From a virus: DNA of 36,133 nt. Made by a program: the position numbers and the translations under genes. Where the stretch lies: positions 1 to 36,133 of the IMG/VR virus record IMGVR_UViG_3300025646_000156; one strand, given 5' to 3'. The notes under the pieces are model-generated. The model did no database searches, had not been told where the DNA came from, and was given only the letters and a program-made list of their open reading frames with translations. Shown here one piece after another: positions 13,983 to 22,090 of the stretch; the stretch's first letter is position 1; each line of letters begins with the position of its first letter.

Positions 13983-15752
13983 TTAGGATGTCAGTGCAGC
14001 GAGTTCAGTCGAGGACAACGCTTGTCCGTAAAGCGTCACTCTTTTCAAAGTTCCATCGAGCTGGAGTGTGCCAGCGTACCATTCCCCCAGATGCAACGAA
14101 TTATAATTAGGCACCGTCCCAGAAGTATCTTCAGCTCCAGCAATGCCGTTCGCAGCATAGTTGAACGAGTTTGGCTTCGCGCTTACTGCAGCTTTAAATT
14201 CGCCAGTCGTGACACCGCTCCAATCCGCTTGCGACACTCCCCCATAATTTATGTAACCGGTTCCACTGTATCCGGACCCATTGTAGAGATTTATGTAATT
14301 GCCAGAGTCTTGTTGAAGAATTACCGCTATTCGGTTTGAGGCTTTAACAGCTGGGTCCCCAAAGTCTCCCTCGGCATACAAAGTTACATCTTGACCGTCA
14401 GCTAGGATGCCGTCCAAATCCACTGAGCAGGAGTCAGCAGAGCGGGTTGTACTACTGCCCGAATTGCTTTTTATATACGACGAGCTTGCTGAAACTCCCG
14501 TCTCCAGTTGATAACCCCAGACCAGTATGCCCGAGTAGCTATTTCCGGTGTAAGAGGTCCCGCTACCGTTATCCAGCAATATGTATACGGCAGACGTTGC
14601 ACTGTAGTCGCATGTTGGAATTATCGTGCAGCGAAACCAACCGTTACCACAATTTTGTATCGACCCGTCTCCCGTCACAACGGTTCCGCTGGATAAATCA
14701 AACGTAGTCGTGCCGGGAGTGCTTTGGTTGTTGTCGTACATGTTAATTCTGCTTCGCCCAGCAGCTTTTACAAAAATAGAAACTGCATATTTAGTTGTCC
14801 CAACAGACAGACCCGTATTCGTCACTGTATTAAAATAATGAGTATTGCTGGCGGTTGCGTCTTCTCTGAGAAAACTAGCCGTCAAGGTTCCGTCTGGGGC
14901 GATTGCGGATGCAGGTTCTATTGTCGCTCGGTATTTATTGTAAACAGCATTGGTGAAGTCTTCGCTGTAAGTCGCTTTGTTAGTGGCTTGCGCTTCAATC
15001 AGCAGACCCTCTGACTCACCATCAGCCGTGTATTCAAAGCGCGGCTCATTGGCGGCGTAGGTTTTCAGCGTCGGAGCATATTCGCGGTGTATTTGGGTTG
15101 TGGTCGAATTAAAAACTTTTTGATTAGTGCTGCTAAAATTTGCACCCCACGCAAAAATTGAACTCGTTGATGTTGAGTCCTCATACCGGGCAGCAGTGTT
15201 ACTGTCCACCATAACCAAATAATAATTCGTTGCAATACTTAACGAGCTGCTAGTTATTGTTATGCGATACCAATCGCCCATTTTGTCAATGGATGCTGCA
15301 TCGTTGGTGCCGTTGCCCAAAGTTCCACTCCCGCTTAAATGAAAGTTTTGATAAATTGTAGTGGCACCTCCAAACATTATTTGCACATACTCATGCCCGT
15401 TTGGTTTGACGTAAAAAATGCCAGTATTACTTCCAGTCGAAGCACTTATAGGGTAATAAATCCCTTTTTTATTTGTGCCAGTTAAGCCAGTAATTTGTGC
15501 TGCTGTAGTCGTGCCGTCTGGCGCAGCGGTGGCGTTGCTGGTGATTGTCGTGAACGCACTGCTGGCCTCGCTCCAGCTACCCAAATCTGCGCTTTGACTG
15601 ATTAGGTTTTCCGAACTCAAATGCCGCTCTGAGCTTAACGCCGTCCCCGTGCTGGAACGGGCGTAGCTGATGCGCGAGTCGAGTTTCCCCGAATTGGCGA
15701 AATCTAGGTTCAGCGTGGGGCGTTGTGTGGGAAAAGAATTTGAATAGCTCAT
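13983..15752 (-). CDS. Head or tail fibre protein with carbohydrate-binding-like modules (589 aa)
   Basis: The N-terminus RPTLNLDFANSGKLDSRISY followed by ARSSTGTA is the start of a common phage fibre/spike family. Two modules of the type ENLISQSADLGSW...APDGTTTAAQITG and ATYSEDFTNAVYN...APDGTLTASFL (about 48-210 and 255-430) look like duplicated jelly-roll carbohydrate-binding domains. The C-terminus (about 440-589) resembles a LamG-like concanavalin fold ending LDGTLKRVTLYGQALSSTEL. It is Ser/Thr/Gly-rich, as fibres often are. Likely a receptor- or glycan-binding virion appendage. It lies 12 bp from the next upstream fibre-like gene. Confidence 0.65.
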   Translation of the reverse strand: MSYSNSFPTQRPTLNLDFANSGKLDSRISYARSSTGTALSSERHLSSENLISQSADLGSWSEASSAFTTITSNATAAPDGTTTAAQITGLTGTNKKGIYYPISASTGSNTGIFYVKPNGHEYVQIMFGGATTIYQNFHLSGSGTLGNGTNDAASIDKMGDWYRITITSSSLSIATNYYLVMVDSNTAARYEDSTSTSSIFAWGANFSSTNQKVFNSTTTQIHREYAPTLKTYAANEPRFEYTADGESEGLLIEAQATNKATYSEDFTNAVYNKYRATIEPASAIAPDGTLTASFLREDATASNTHYFNTVTNTGLSVGTTKYAVSIFVKAAGRSRINMYDNNQSTPGTTTFDLSSGTVVTGDGSIQNCGNGWFRCTIIPTCDYSATSAVYILLDNGSGTSYTGNSYSGILVWGYQLETGVSASSSYIKSNSGSSTTRSADSCSVDLDGILADGQDVTLYAEGDFGDPAVKASNRIAVILQQDSGNYINLYNGSGYSGTGYINYGGVSQADWSGVTTGEFKAAVSAKPNSFNYAANGIAGAEDTSGTVPNYNSLHLGEWYAGTLQLDGTLKRVTLYGQALSSTELAALTS

Positions 15753-15764
15753 ATGCGTTATGCG

Positions 15765-16460
15765 TTATGCGTTAGTGTGGTAAGTGAAAGAGATGTAGTA
15801 TTCGTCGTTCGCTTCGGGCGTGTGCCGCACTTGCACGTAGTCGTTCCCCTCTTCAAACGTAGCGTAACCAGCGGTGTATGTCCCAGCTGAACTGTCAAGT
15901 ATACCAACGCTCGCAAAACCGTTTCCGCTTGCGTTACCAAAATCGCCAACTACATACGGAAGAGTGAATCGCAGTTGATTGGTAGCACTGGTTGTTTGCA
16001 CCATTAAGCGTCCAGTGACGCTGACAACTGGACCGTTTTTCACGCAATATAGCTTAGTATTGTTTGCGTAAAAATTCACAGCCACTCCACCAGCGTCCGT
16101 CCCAACGCTAGTATGCTCAGTGACGATACAGTCGTTTTCACGGAATGCGCCACTCCCTAAGAATCCACAAAGCGGCACTTCGTTTGCACCTGTGCCGATG
16201 TCGGGGATTTGTAGGTTTGTTTTGGCCGTGCCTACTGTTGTCGCTCCGGTTCCACCTTTGGCTAACTCAACAGCACCACCACTAAGCGGGGCCAAGTTGT
16301 AGGTTGCAGGATCAGCCACAAACGCAGCTGCCATATCAATACGCTTGTTGTCGCGTGAGATTTTCTCTGTGCCGCCCGATGCACTGTCGATCACTTCGTA
16401 TGCATCTGCTGGCACGGATGTCGCTGTATTAGCGAGGTCTTTAATTCTGATGTCTGCCAT
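15765..16460 (-). CDS. Tail-fibre-associated protein with GGTGATT motif (231 aa)
   Basis: The N-terminal part (MADIRIKDLANTATSVPADAYEVIDSA) and the motif ELAKGGTGATTVGTAKTNLQI near residue 66 are typical of phage tail-fibre N-terminal and shaft regions. The C-terminal half is beta-rich (FTLPYVVGDF, YATFEEGNDYVQV, YYISFTYH) and may form a trimeric tip. It lies in a run of fibre-like genes downstream of the capsid. Likely a short fibre or fibre component. Confidence 0.55.
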   Translation of the reverse strand: MADIRIKDLANTATSVPADAYEVIDSASGGTEKISRDNKRIDMAAAFVADPATYNLAPLSGGAVELAKGGTGATTVGTAKTNLQIPDIGTGANEVPLCGFLGSGAFRENDCIVTEHTSVGTDAGGVAVNFYANNTKLYCVKNGPVVSVTGRLMVQTTSATNQLRFTLPYVVGDFGNASGNGFASVGILDSSAGTYTAGYATFEEGNDYVQVRHTPEANDEYYISFTYHTNA

Positions 16461-16544
16461 AATGTTTTAGTAGTTTAATAAGAGGATGTAATTGCCCAAA
16501 TCATCGACAACAGTGTTGCCGGTGCTTGTTCCAAGTGTGCCGGT

Positions 16545-16832
16545 TTAGATAGGTGCGGGACCGTTATCAATAAGGATGAGGTTGTCTCCGCCATCAGTGA
16601 CAATGTGATTACCCACATCATCAACGAGCTGAGCTGATATTGGAGAAGCGAAGACGATGGCATTGCCAGCATCATCCACAATCCGATTACCGAGGTGATC
16701 CACCCAATTGTAGTTGATAATGTAGTAAGGTGACTCAACTCCCACATCGGCCATTTGAATCAGCCGCTTACCTCCCCCACTGATTGAGAAGGTGACAGCT
16801 CGCGCCAAACCGAGATCGAATCCAACCGTCAT
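16545..16832 (-). CDS. Small repeat protein, possibly truncated by an in-frame TAA (95 aa)
   Basis: Starts at ATG 16832. Contains repeated units of the form VDDxGNxIV: HLGNRIVDDAGNAIV, LVDDVGNHIVTDGG, DNLILID. After TAA (16545-16547) the same frame continues for about 23 codons to a second TAA, encoding another copy, VVDDLGNYILLL. So the gene may once have been longer, or may be read through. A similar ending (VTDLGEYIVIG) occurs in the small gene at 30226-30408. Function unknown; probably a minor virion-region protein. Confidence 0.5.
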   Translation of the reverse strand: MTVGFDLGLARAVTFSISGGGKRLIQMADVGVESPYYIINYNWVDHLGNRIVDDAGNAIVFASPISAQLVDDVGNHIVTDGGDNLILIDNGPAPI

Positions 16833-16854
16833 TGCCGGTTCCTTTCAGTTTCGA

Positions 16855-17259
16855 TTAAGTGAACTGAGTGATTGCAACATCGGAGTTTCCCGATGCTGTC
16901 ACTGCATGAACACTGCCGGTGTATGTCTGCAACGAGAGAACACCACCATCACCACCGTTCACTGCGGTTGCTGGCTTCAGAATGAAAGCAAAGGACTTCG
17001 GAGAGACTGTCGGGTTTGATCCGAACTTCACGAAGACTTCCTGCGTGCCTGTGTTCTGAAGCGTAAGAAATTTGCGAGAGGTGTTTGCTGCGAGAATCTG
17101 AGCGGCAACAGCTGTGACAGTTGTGACTGTCTGTGTTGCGGCACTGGTCGCATCTCCACCCATATTTTTGAGCGCACCGAGCATTTTCTGCTGAGTGCGA
17201 AGAGGACTGTCCTGTATCGAGTTTGCCAGCCCATCAGAATAAATTGCGGGATTGTCCAT
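16855..17259 (-). CDS. Small virion-region protein (134 aa)
   Basis: The start is placed at ATG 17257-17259 (MDNPAIYSDG...); an upstream GTG at 17307 would extend it into the terminator hairpin and is unlikely. The N-terminal third is helical and the C-terminal part is beta-rich (SRKFLTLQNTG, EVFVKFGS, VHAVTASGNSDVAITQF). This resembles small decoration or cement-like proteins found next to capsid genes, but I do not recognise a family. It is the first gene after the capsid terminator. Confidence 0.55.
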   Translation of the reverse strand: MDNPAIYSDGLANSIQDSPLRTQQKMLGALKNMGGDATSAATQTVTTVTAVAAQILAANTSRKFLTLQNTGTQEVFVKFGSNPTVSPKSFAFILKPATAVNGGDGGVLSLQTYTGSVHAVTASGNSDVAITQFT

Positions 17260-17288
17260 AAGTGTTTTCTGCTGCTTCGACTTATTGT

Positions 17289-17333
17289 GAAAAGAGCTGG
17301 CACCCACCCACCATTAGAGAGTGAGTGCCAGCT
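17289..17333 (-). terminator. Intrinsic terminator downstream of the capsid gene
   Basis: A perfect 9-bp inverted repeat AGCTGGCAC/GTGCCAGCT (17295-17303 and 17325-17333), extended by several wobble pairs, is followed on the minus strand by CTTTTC. It lies just after the capsid stop codon, so it should end or attenuate leftward late transcription there, raising capsid message relative to the downstream fibre genes. Confidence 0.7.
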
Positions 17334-17347
17334 TTGAATACTATCCA

Positions 17348-18628
17348 CTAGCTAGAACAAGCTGTTACGTCAGTCATGCTGATAGCACCGCTTGCACCGC
17401 AAGCACGCTTGAAGATCAGAGTCATTCCGTAGTTCGGGAACTCTGGTCGAGGTGCGTGCTTGAACTCTGCGAAGTGGCGACCAAGCTTGTCCAGAGGATC
17501 AAGACAGTCAGCACCAGCTGATTGAATCTTATTACCACCGGTCACCCACTGCCATTCACCCATATAGGTCGTAGGATTCCAACTGACACCGCCAGCAGCG
17601 TTGATGGGTGGAACGATCTCAGAAGTGAACACGTTCGGGTTCATCACGATTGCGGCTTCGTATGGGGCTGCTTTGTATGCTGCCGTCAGCTGGGCTTTCA
17701 GCCCAGACCCAGAGGCAGGAGCTACCATCTCGTAAGTAGCAACACGATTGTAAGTGTTGGAACCAGCGTCCCACGTAAAGCGAGGTGGACGCAGGTTTGG
17801 AACGTGACGGAAGTTTTTGATCACGCGTGTAGCCCCGATGCGGCTCATCAATTCAGATGCTCCACCTTTGCCACTTTCAGCGTGACGGAAATCATTCCGC
17901 AGCTCGCTGTTGTTGAGAGCAATTTGCTGAGAGGCTTCCAAACCGATCAACAGAGGGAATACGGGTCCGTCTTCTCCGAAGGAAATGAACCCATTGGAAT
18001 CGGGATTGGTTGCCCCGCGATCAATCAGCTCAACAGCAATCTGGTCAAGCAACTGCTGTGTGATGGTAGAGGTGGAGACACCGCCGTCACCGGAGAAATC
18101 AATGTCACCAATGAAGTCTTCAGTGTCAACGATAGTCGCTGCATCACCAACGGAAAGCTTGCTGGCGAACTTCATGTAAAGCTGTTCGTAGCGTTTTTCC
18201 CAGCTGCGCTGAGCACGCTTGGTCAGCTCTTCAATGTATGCCCGCAGGAACACATCGACGTTGTGGTCATAGATAAGGTCATCCTTGCAAATGATAGGAC
18301 CGGACAATGCGAAAACTTCCGGATTGTACGTGCGGGTCGAGAACCCGACACCAACTTCATTGAAGGTTGATGCACAGCTTCCGCCTGCGCCGCCACCAGC
18401 ACCGCCGCCAACAGCTGCGCTGTTAATCTGTGCCCACGTTTCTTCATCAGAAGTGGGTTCAGAGTTTTCGATTGCGAAAGTTGTTTTTGTGGTTCCTACA
18501 CCCGTCTCAAACTTTGATCGAGGGACTGCGTTCAGCCACACTGAACGATACGAAGCATTGCGATAAACCTCGTCAGAAAGGTTTTCTGTCGCAATAGCGA
18601 ATGCGTCAAATACGTTTGCACATGCCAT
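17348..18628 (-). CDS. Major capsid protein
   Basis: 426 aa, starting MACANVFDAFAIA. The assignment rests mainly on position: it is directly after the scaffold-like gene, has its own structured leader and a terminator behind it, and lies in the portal-scaffold-capsid order. Sequence features fit: a helix-rich middle (RAYIEELTKRAQRSWEKRYEQ) as in the HK97 spine helix, and a glycine run (GGGAGGGAGG, about 73-82) in a probable loop. Forms the icosahedral shell. I do not recall a specific family for it. Confidence 0.75.
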   Translation of the reverse strand: MACANVFDAFAIATENLSDEVYRNASYRSVWLNAVPRSKFETGVGTTKTTFAIENSEPTSDEETWAQINSAAVGGGAGGGAGGSCASTFNEVGVGFSTRTYNPEVFALSGPIICKDDLIYDHNVDVFLRAYIEELTKRAQRSWEKRYEQLYMKFASKLSVGDAATIVDTEDFIGDIDFSGDGGVSTSTITQQLLDQIAVELIDRGATNPDSNGFISFGEDGPVFPLLIGLEASQQIALNNSELRNDFRHAESGKGGASELMSRIGATRVIKNFRHVPNLRPPRFTWDAGSNTYNRVATYEMVAPASGSGLKAQLTAAYKAAPYEAAIVMNPNVFTSEIVPPINAAGGVSWNPTTYMGEWQWVTGGNKIQSAGADCLDPLDKLGRHFAEFKHAPRPEFPNYGMTLIFKRACGASGAISMTDVTACSS

Positions 18629-18809
18629 AATAGTTTTTCTGTGTAAGTTAGCTTCAGAATGCTGCGTGCTGGGTCTGTCAACTGAGACAGGGCACGAGCG
18701 TGCTATAACGGCTGGCCAAAACCGAACTTAGGCCGAAAGGAGGTTGCCATCCTCAGCGTAGGGCTATTTAAGGTGAGCTGCTTTTATGCGTGCTGCTCTC
18801 CACGCGATT

Positions 18810-18871
18810 CCCTTTTCGGGAATGTTGGCAATTGTTGTCAAGCTGGAAAAAGAGATCCCCCTTTTCGGGAA
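18810..18871. repeat. 13-bp direct repeat CCCTTTTCGGGAA
   Basis: Identical copies at 18810-18822 and 18859-18871, 49 bp apart, with an inverted partial copy CCGAAAAGGG at 18884-18893. All three lie in the capsid leader. They may be regulatory binding sites or parts of RNA stems. Confidence 0.6.
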
Positions 18872-18895
18872 ACGTAAACTAAACCGAAAAGGGGG
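18847..18895 (-). terminator. Strong hairpin in capsid leader, terminator or attenuator candidate
   Basis: Perfect 12-bp arms CCCCCTTTTCGG (18857-18868) and CCGAAAAGGGGG (18884-18895) with a 15-base loop. On the minus strand the stem is followed, after a 5-base gap, by TTTTT. The gap is longer than ideal for an intrinsic terminator, so it could instead stabilise a processed capsid mRNA 5' end. Confidence 0.5.
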
Positions 18896-19003
18896 GGTCA
18901 CCGAGAGGTGTGTTGTTATGCAGTCAGGAAACCATATAACGAGATAATCAACGGGCATCACTCCGTTTGATGTGTGTAATGTATCGGCGGTACACGTATT
19001 GGT

Positions 19004-19044
19004 CAAATAAAAAGGCAACCTGTCTGCCCGTAAGTGCGACAGGT
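19004..19044 (-). terminator. Intrinsic terminator after scaffold gene
   Basis: On the minus strand ACCTGTC/GACAGGT (19038-19044 and 19018-19024) forms a 7-bp stem with a 13-base loop, followed by TGCC and a T-rich run (TTTTTATTT). The loop contains CTTACGG as read on the minus strand, which is complementary to CCGTAAG just upstream in the transcript (plus 19089-19095), so an alternative pairing is possible. Confidence 0.6.
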
Positions 19045-19113
19045 CGGAGGTGCAACTCTACAGGGTAAAGACAACGGGAACCCCTGCGCTTACGGACCCC
19101 ACAGCCAAACTTG

Positions 19114-20289
19114 CTAACGAGCACCTATGCCCAGCCCTCGCAGTTCACCCATCACTCTATCAGAGAAAGAGTTGCCACCCGGCTTTGACCTGCTGGACGC
19201 CCCGTTGCTTGTTGTTCCTGCTGCGCTGGGCTCAGCCCCTTTCAGTTGCTCAAGCTCCTGAGCCAGCCTGCGATTGTGCTCTACCAATGCTGCATTCTGC
19301 TCAACTAATGCTCCACCGCTTGCTGCCCACAGGGCTGCTGTTGCTGCGTCCTCAAATGTGTTCTGTTCCATTAGAATCTTCTTAGCTAAGTTGACTCGCT
19401 CACGGACACCAGTGTTCCACTCCTCGTCACCTTCACGCAGCTGGTAAATGCCAATCTGATCCTGTGCCTGCTTGAGCATTGAGTTGAACGATTTCTCCAG
19501 TGCTTGATTTCTTTCAGCAGTCTTCTTTTCAGTGATCAGATTCTCTTCCTGTTGGAGCTTTTCGTAGCTTTCACGCGCAGCACTAATGCTTTGGTCACGC
19601 TCGTAGCTAATCTCATCAATTCGACTCACAATGTTCTGAAGGTAAGCTTGCCGAGATGCCGGCAGGTCGCCAGTCAGTTCGTCGATAGCGTTAGCCCTTT
19701 CATCACCGACAGGCATGCGCAAAATCTTTGCAAGCTTTTCACGCTGTTCAGCGGGGACATAAGCCTTTGCTCTGTCTATCTGCGTTTCAATAGGTTTGAC
19801 ATACTGCTCCTTAAACTTGGGGTGACGTTCCAGATTGGTAACAGTAAGCGTCTCGCTCATCTGATCATACTCAGACTTGAGCTTATCGTATTCACTCTTC
19901 ACACCCTCCAGTCCTTCAAAGTCGCTCAGCTTTGACATCAGCTCAGCGACCTGCTGCTTAGCTGCGTCACGCTCCTGCTTGATCAGCTTGAAATCTGCGG
20001 CACTGCGAGAGACTGGCTTTTCGTTAGCCTGCGCTGAGTCAGTGCTTTTGGAATCATCTAAACTAATGTCATCGTTGCCAGCAGGTTCTGCGCTTTGCTT
20101 ACTGGTGTCAGCAGGTTCCACTGCCTTTGGTGAAGGTGCTTCAGTCCCCTTCATCGCATTGCGGAAAGCATCTGCCATTGAGGAGATTTTCTTATTGGTG
20201 TCAGGATGAAGCCCCGGCTTACCACTGATTGCAGCTGGTTCTGCCTGCACTGGTTCGTTCACTGTTGTTGCTGTATTGTCTTCACTCAT
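19114..20289 (-). CDS. Scaffolding-like protein
   Basis: 391 aa. A disordered, acidic N-terminus rich in E/P/A/S (about 1-95) leads into long charged coiled-coil helices (about 98-160 and 230-350), and the tail is Ser/Gly-rich and basic (SRSKPGGNSFSDRVMGELRG). This is the typical make-up of phage scaffolds, whose basic C-terminus binds capsid protein. It lies between the portal region and the capsid. The stop of the small upstream gene overlaps its start by 8 bp. The assignment is by composition and position. Confidence 0.7.
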   Translation of the reverse strand: MSEDNTATTVNEPVQAEPAAISGKPGLHPDTNKKISSMADAFRNAMKGTEAPSPKAVEPADTSKQSAEPAGNDDISLDDSKSTDSAQANEKPVSRSAADFKLIKQERDAAKQQVAELMSKLSDFEGLEGVKSEYDKLKSEYDQMSETLTVTNLERHPKFKEQYVKPIETQIDRAKAYVPAEQREKLAKILRMPVGDERANAIDELTGDLPASRQAYLQNIVSRIDEISYERDQSISAARESYEKLQQEENLITEKKTAERNQALEKSFNSMLKQAQDQIGIYQLREGDEEWNTGVRERVNLAKKILMEQNTFEDAATAALWAASGGALVEQNAALVEHNRRLAQELEQLKGAEPSAAGTTSNGASSRSKPGGNSFSDRVMGELRGLGIGAR

Positions 20290-20566
20290 AATTAGCCTTA
20301 CTGAATGTTGCTTCTGGTTCGGTTGGTAGCTCTGGTGCCTGTTGCGCCATAGCCTTTAAGAGTTTAATCGCATACTCATACCCTTTCTGCATGCCGTGAG
20401 CGTATGCGAAGTCTGTTGCCGTTGACCCAAACGGGACGTGGTTGCGTGATAATGGCGACTCCTCCGCCATTACATTCATCATCCGACTAAACGTCTCAGT
20501 AGATTGAATCTTCTGAGCAGCTGCTACTGCTGCCGGGTCTGTTATCCATTGGGTTAGTGCTGTCAT
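20282..20566 (-). CDS. Small head-operon protein (94 aa)
   Basis: Not recognised. Helical, with HVPFGSTATDFAYAHGMQKGYEYAIKLLKAMAQQ in the middle; this FAYxxGxxxGY helix is like the short pre-scaffold proteins found near portal genes in podoviruses. It overlaps the scaffold start by 8 bp and so is probably co-translated with it. A head-assembly role is inferred from context. Confidence 0.5.
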   Translation of the reverse strand: MTALTQWITDPAAVAAAQKIQSTETFSRMMNVMAEESPLSRNHVPFGSTATDFAYAHGMQKGYEYAIKLLKAMAQQAPELPTEPEATFSKANYE

Positions 20567-20579
20567 AGTTTGGTTGCTG

Positions 20580-21245
20580 TTAAATAGGTCTGGATTCTAG
20601 TGCGAACTTTCCTCGATTAATGTTGCGTGTTGCCCCGTGGCTGAAGTGGACAAGTGGTGCTTCTTTCCACCCTTTTGTTCCATACTGCTTAACGATTGGG
20701 CATGTCGCATAAATGCCGCTATGCTTCATGTGTTGAAGTATGATCATATCACTTGTGTGCGGCGTGCTACCTTCATCCAGCCTGACGCTATTGCCATCGC
20801 ATGTGGCGAAAATCATTGCCGCCGTAGTAAATCCTGCTGCACTCCCTCCTACCACCGATGGTGTAACATTGTCTTCCGTTGAGTTTGATTCAAATATAAC
20901 CAAATCAGCTTGAGGCTGAGTAGGCGTAAACGAGTAATTTATTACATCGTAATCAGACATAAACCCGCCACCCTTAGCGGCCACAGCTAACCACCTGTGG
21001 TAGCATGCCATTTCGTAAGCAGGCATGTTGGCAGTCGGAAGCTTGCTGCATCGCTCAGTGTACATATCGTAGAGAGGGTGAAGCATTGCATCCTTTGCTG
21101 TCAGCACTTGGGGGGACCAGCCACGCTTAGACCAGCTCCTCTTCCATCCCGCCATCAGTTCGTGCTGCTTTTCAGCGTCTTCGCTCAGAACATCTCCATC
21201 ACCTTCATAAATGCCATCGTAGTATGTGTAGACTATGTTGCTCAC
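20580..21245 (-). CDS. Glycosyltransferase-like protein with SDYD motif (221 aa)
   Basis: The start is GTG 21243-21245 in a GTGA overlap with the upstream glycosyltransferase gene. The N-terminus NIVYTYYDG and the segment YHRWLAVAAKGGGFMSDYDVINYSF (97-100 SDYD) match the sugar-transfer family in which GG...DxD binds the nucleotide sugar and metal. HPLYDMYTERCSKLP and MPAYEMACYHRW resemble the helix before the motif in GT32 enzymes. It lies between portal and scaffold, a rare place for a glycosyltransferase. Donor and acceptor unknown. Confidence 0.65.
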   Translation of the reverse strand: MSNIVYTYYDGIYEGDGDVLSEDAEKQHELMAGWKRSWSKRGWSPQVLTAKDAMLHPLYDMYTERCSKLPTANMPAYEMACYHRWLAVAAKGGGFMSDYDVINYSFTPTQPQADLVIFESNSTEDNVTPSVVGGSAAGFTTAAMIFATCDGNSVRLDEGSTPHTSDMIILQHMKHSGIYATCPIVKQYGTKGWKEAPLVHFSHGATRNINRGKFALESRPI

Positions 21246-22069
21246 TTCCGCCTCCTCGCTTTGCGTTTGGCCTTACGTTTAGGCTCTGACGGTATGAGTG
21301 ATGCTGGTTCCTGTGTCTCAGGCTCATTCTCTTCAGGTTTAGGTAGCCTTTCCCTAAGCCTGTCGATCAGCGTCCCGTCTTTTGCCCGATGGAACAGAGC
21401 GGCATCGAAGTCCACTAAATCATCAACTGCTTTTTGATCAGGGAATGTTGGGTGGATGCCCCCGCTGATGACAGGTTTGTTGTTCTCATCAATTTCCCAC
21501 ACATTCATGATGAGCTTTGAGTGACGGGCATTCTGAACAACACTGCCGTAGCTGCCTGCAACGTCCCACGCCATACCATCTGGGGGAATCATCATAGCCG
21601 TGGAGTATTCGTGTAGGTTTGGCGGGTAGACTGCAACGCCATTCAGGTGCAGTGACGTTGGCGTGATCGCCCCGTGAACAATATGCCCCATAAACGGTTT
21701 CCCGCATGCCTGATAGTCAGACCATATGTCATGAGCCCATCCGCTTCGGATTGGGACAGCATCAGGTTCCATAAACAGGAACGGCTTCTTATGCTTGTTG
21801 ATAATCTCCCAGCACAAGCATTGGAAAGCATAGTTCTGAGGGTTGGGCCAGTTGGGTCTTCCTTTCCATTCGTTGTAACGGAAGTGAATGACCCCGCTGA
21901 ATGCTTTGTTGGCAACTGCGTCAATGTCAGTTACCAGCATTTCTGGCACGTCAGTGTCATACGAGAGGATCACTTCAAACGGAAGCTTTCCATCCAACTC
22001 GTATATCCACTCGATAGTCTTTAATGCGACTCTGCAATCCTTAATGCAGAAGGGAATAACGATTATCAT
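21242..22069 (-). CDS. Glycosyltransferase-like protein, GT-A fold, basic tail (275 aa)
   Basis: Begins MIIVIPFCIKDCRVALKTIEWI, a GT-A type first strand and helix. Residues 98-106 (LFMEPDAVP) hold the acidic motif in place of DxD, and HLNGVAVYPP follows a pattern I recall from glycosyltransferase-like proteins in phage genomes. The last about 13 residues (KRKAKRKARRRK) are almost entirely Lys/Arg, which could tether it to nucleic acid, capsid or membrane. It is 21 bp downstream of the portal gene on the same strand and coupled to the next glycosyltransferase by GTGA. Confidence 0.65.
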   Translation of the reverse strand: MIIVIPFCIKDCRVALKTIEWIYELDGKLPFEVILSYDTDVPEMLVTDIDAVANKAFSGVIHFRYNEWKGRPNWPNPQNYAFQCLCWEIINKHKKPFLFMEPDAVPIRSGWAHDIWSDYQACGKPFMGHIVHGAITPTSLHLNGVAVYPPNLHEYSTAMMIPPDGMAWDVAGSYGSVVQNARHSKLIMNVWEIDENNKPVISGGIHPTFPDQKAVDDLVDFDAALFHRAKDGTLIDRLRERLPKPEENEPETQEPASLIPSEPKRKAKRKARRRK

Positions 22070-22090
22070 TTGTTGTCTTTTTTATTGTTG

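Larger units (their letters stand above)
18629..19113. other. 485-bp gene-free capsid leader with structured elements
   Basis: No convincing gene is present. On the minus strand this is the leader between scaffold and capsid. It holds a terminator after the scaffold gene (19004-19044), a 12-bp stem hairpin with a U-run (18847-18895), a short hairpin ATTCCC/GGGAAT (18807-18823), and repeated copies of CCCTTTTCGGGAA. A minus-strand 84-codon frame at 18764-19018 lacks coding character. A capsid promoter would be expected here, but I cannot point to a clear one. Confidence 0.6.

Noticed and set aside
16545-16547. Stop-codon reassignment (TAA read as an amino acid) across the phage
   Set aside because: TAA ends many genes here at tight overlaps such as TAATG (168-172, 2896-2900, 4130-4134), so a general recoding is not supported.
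16475-16747. Minus-strand frame of 90 aa overlapping the repeat gene
   Set aside because: It is out of frame with the DxGN repeats; the repeats make biological sense only in the 16545-16832 frame and its continuation.
17522-18370. Plus-strand frame of 282 aa opposite the capsid gene
   Set aside because: Composition rich in Cys/His/Arg and no recognisable domain; it is the shadow of the capsid gene in the opposite strand.
18764-19018. Minus-strand frame of 84 aa in the capsid leader
   Set aside because: It crosses two hairpins, begins inside the terminator T-run region, and has no domain or plausible start context.
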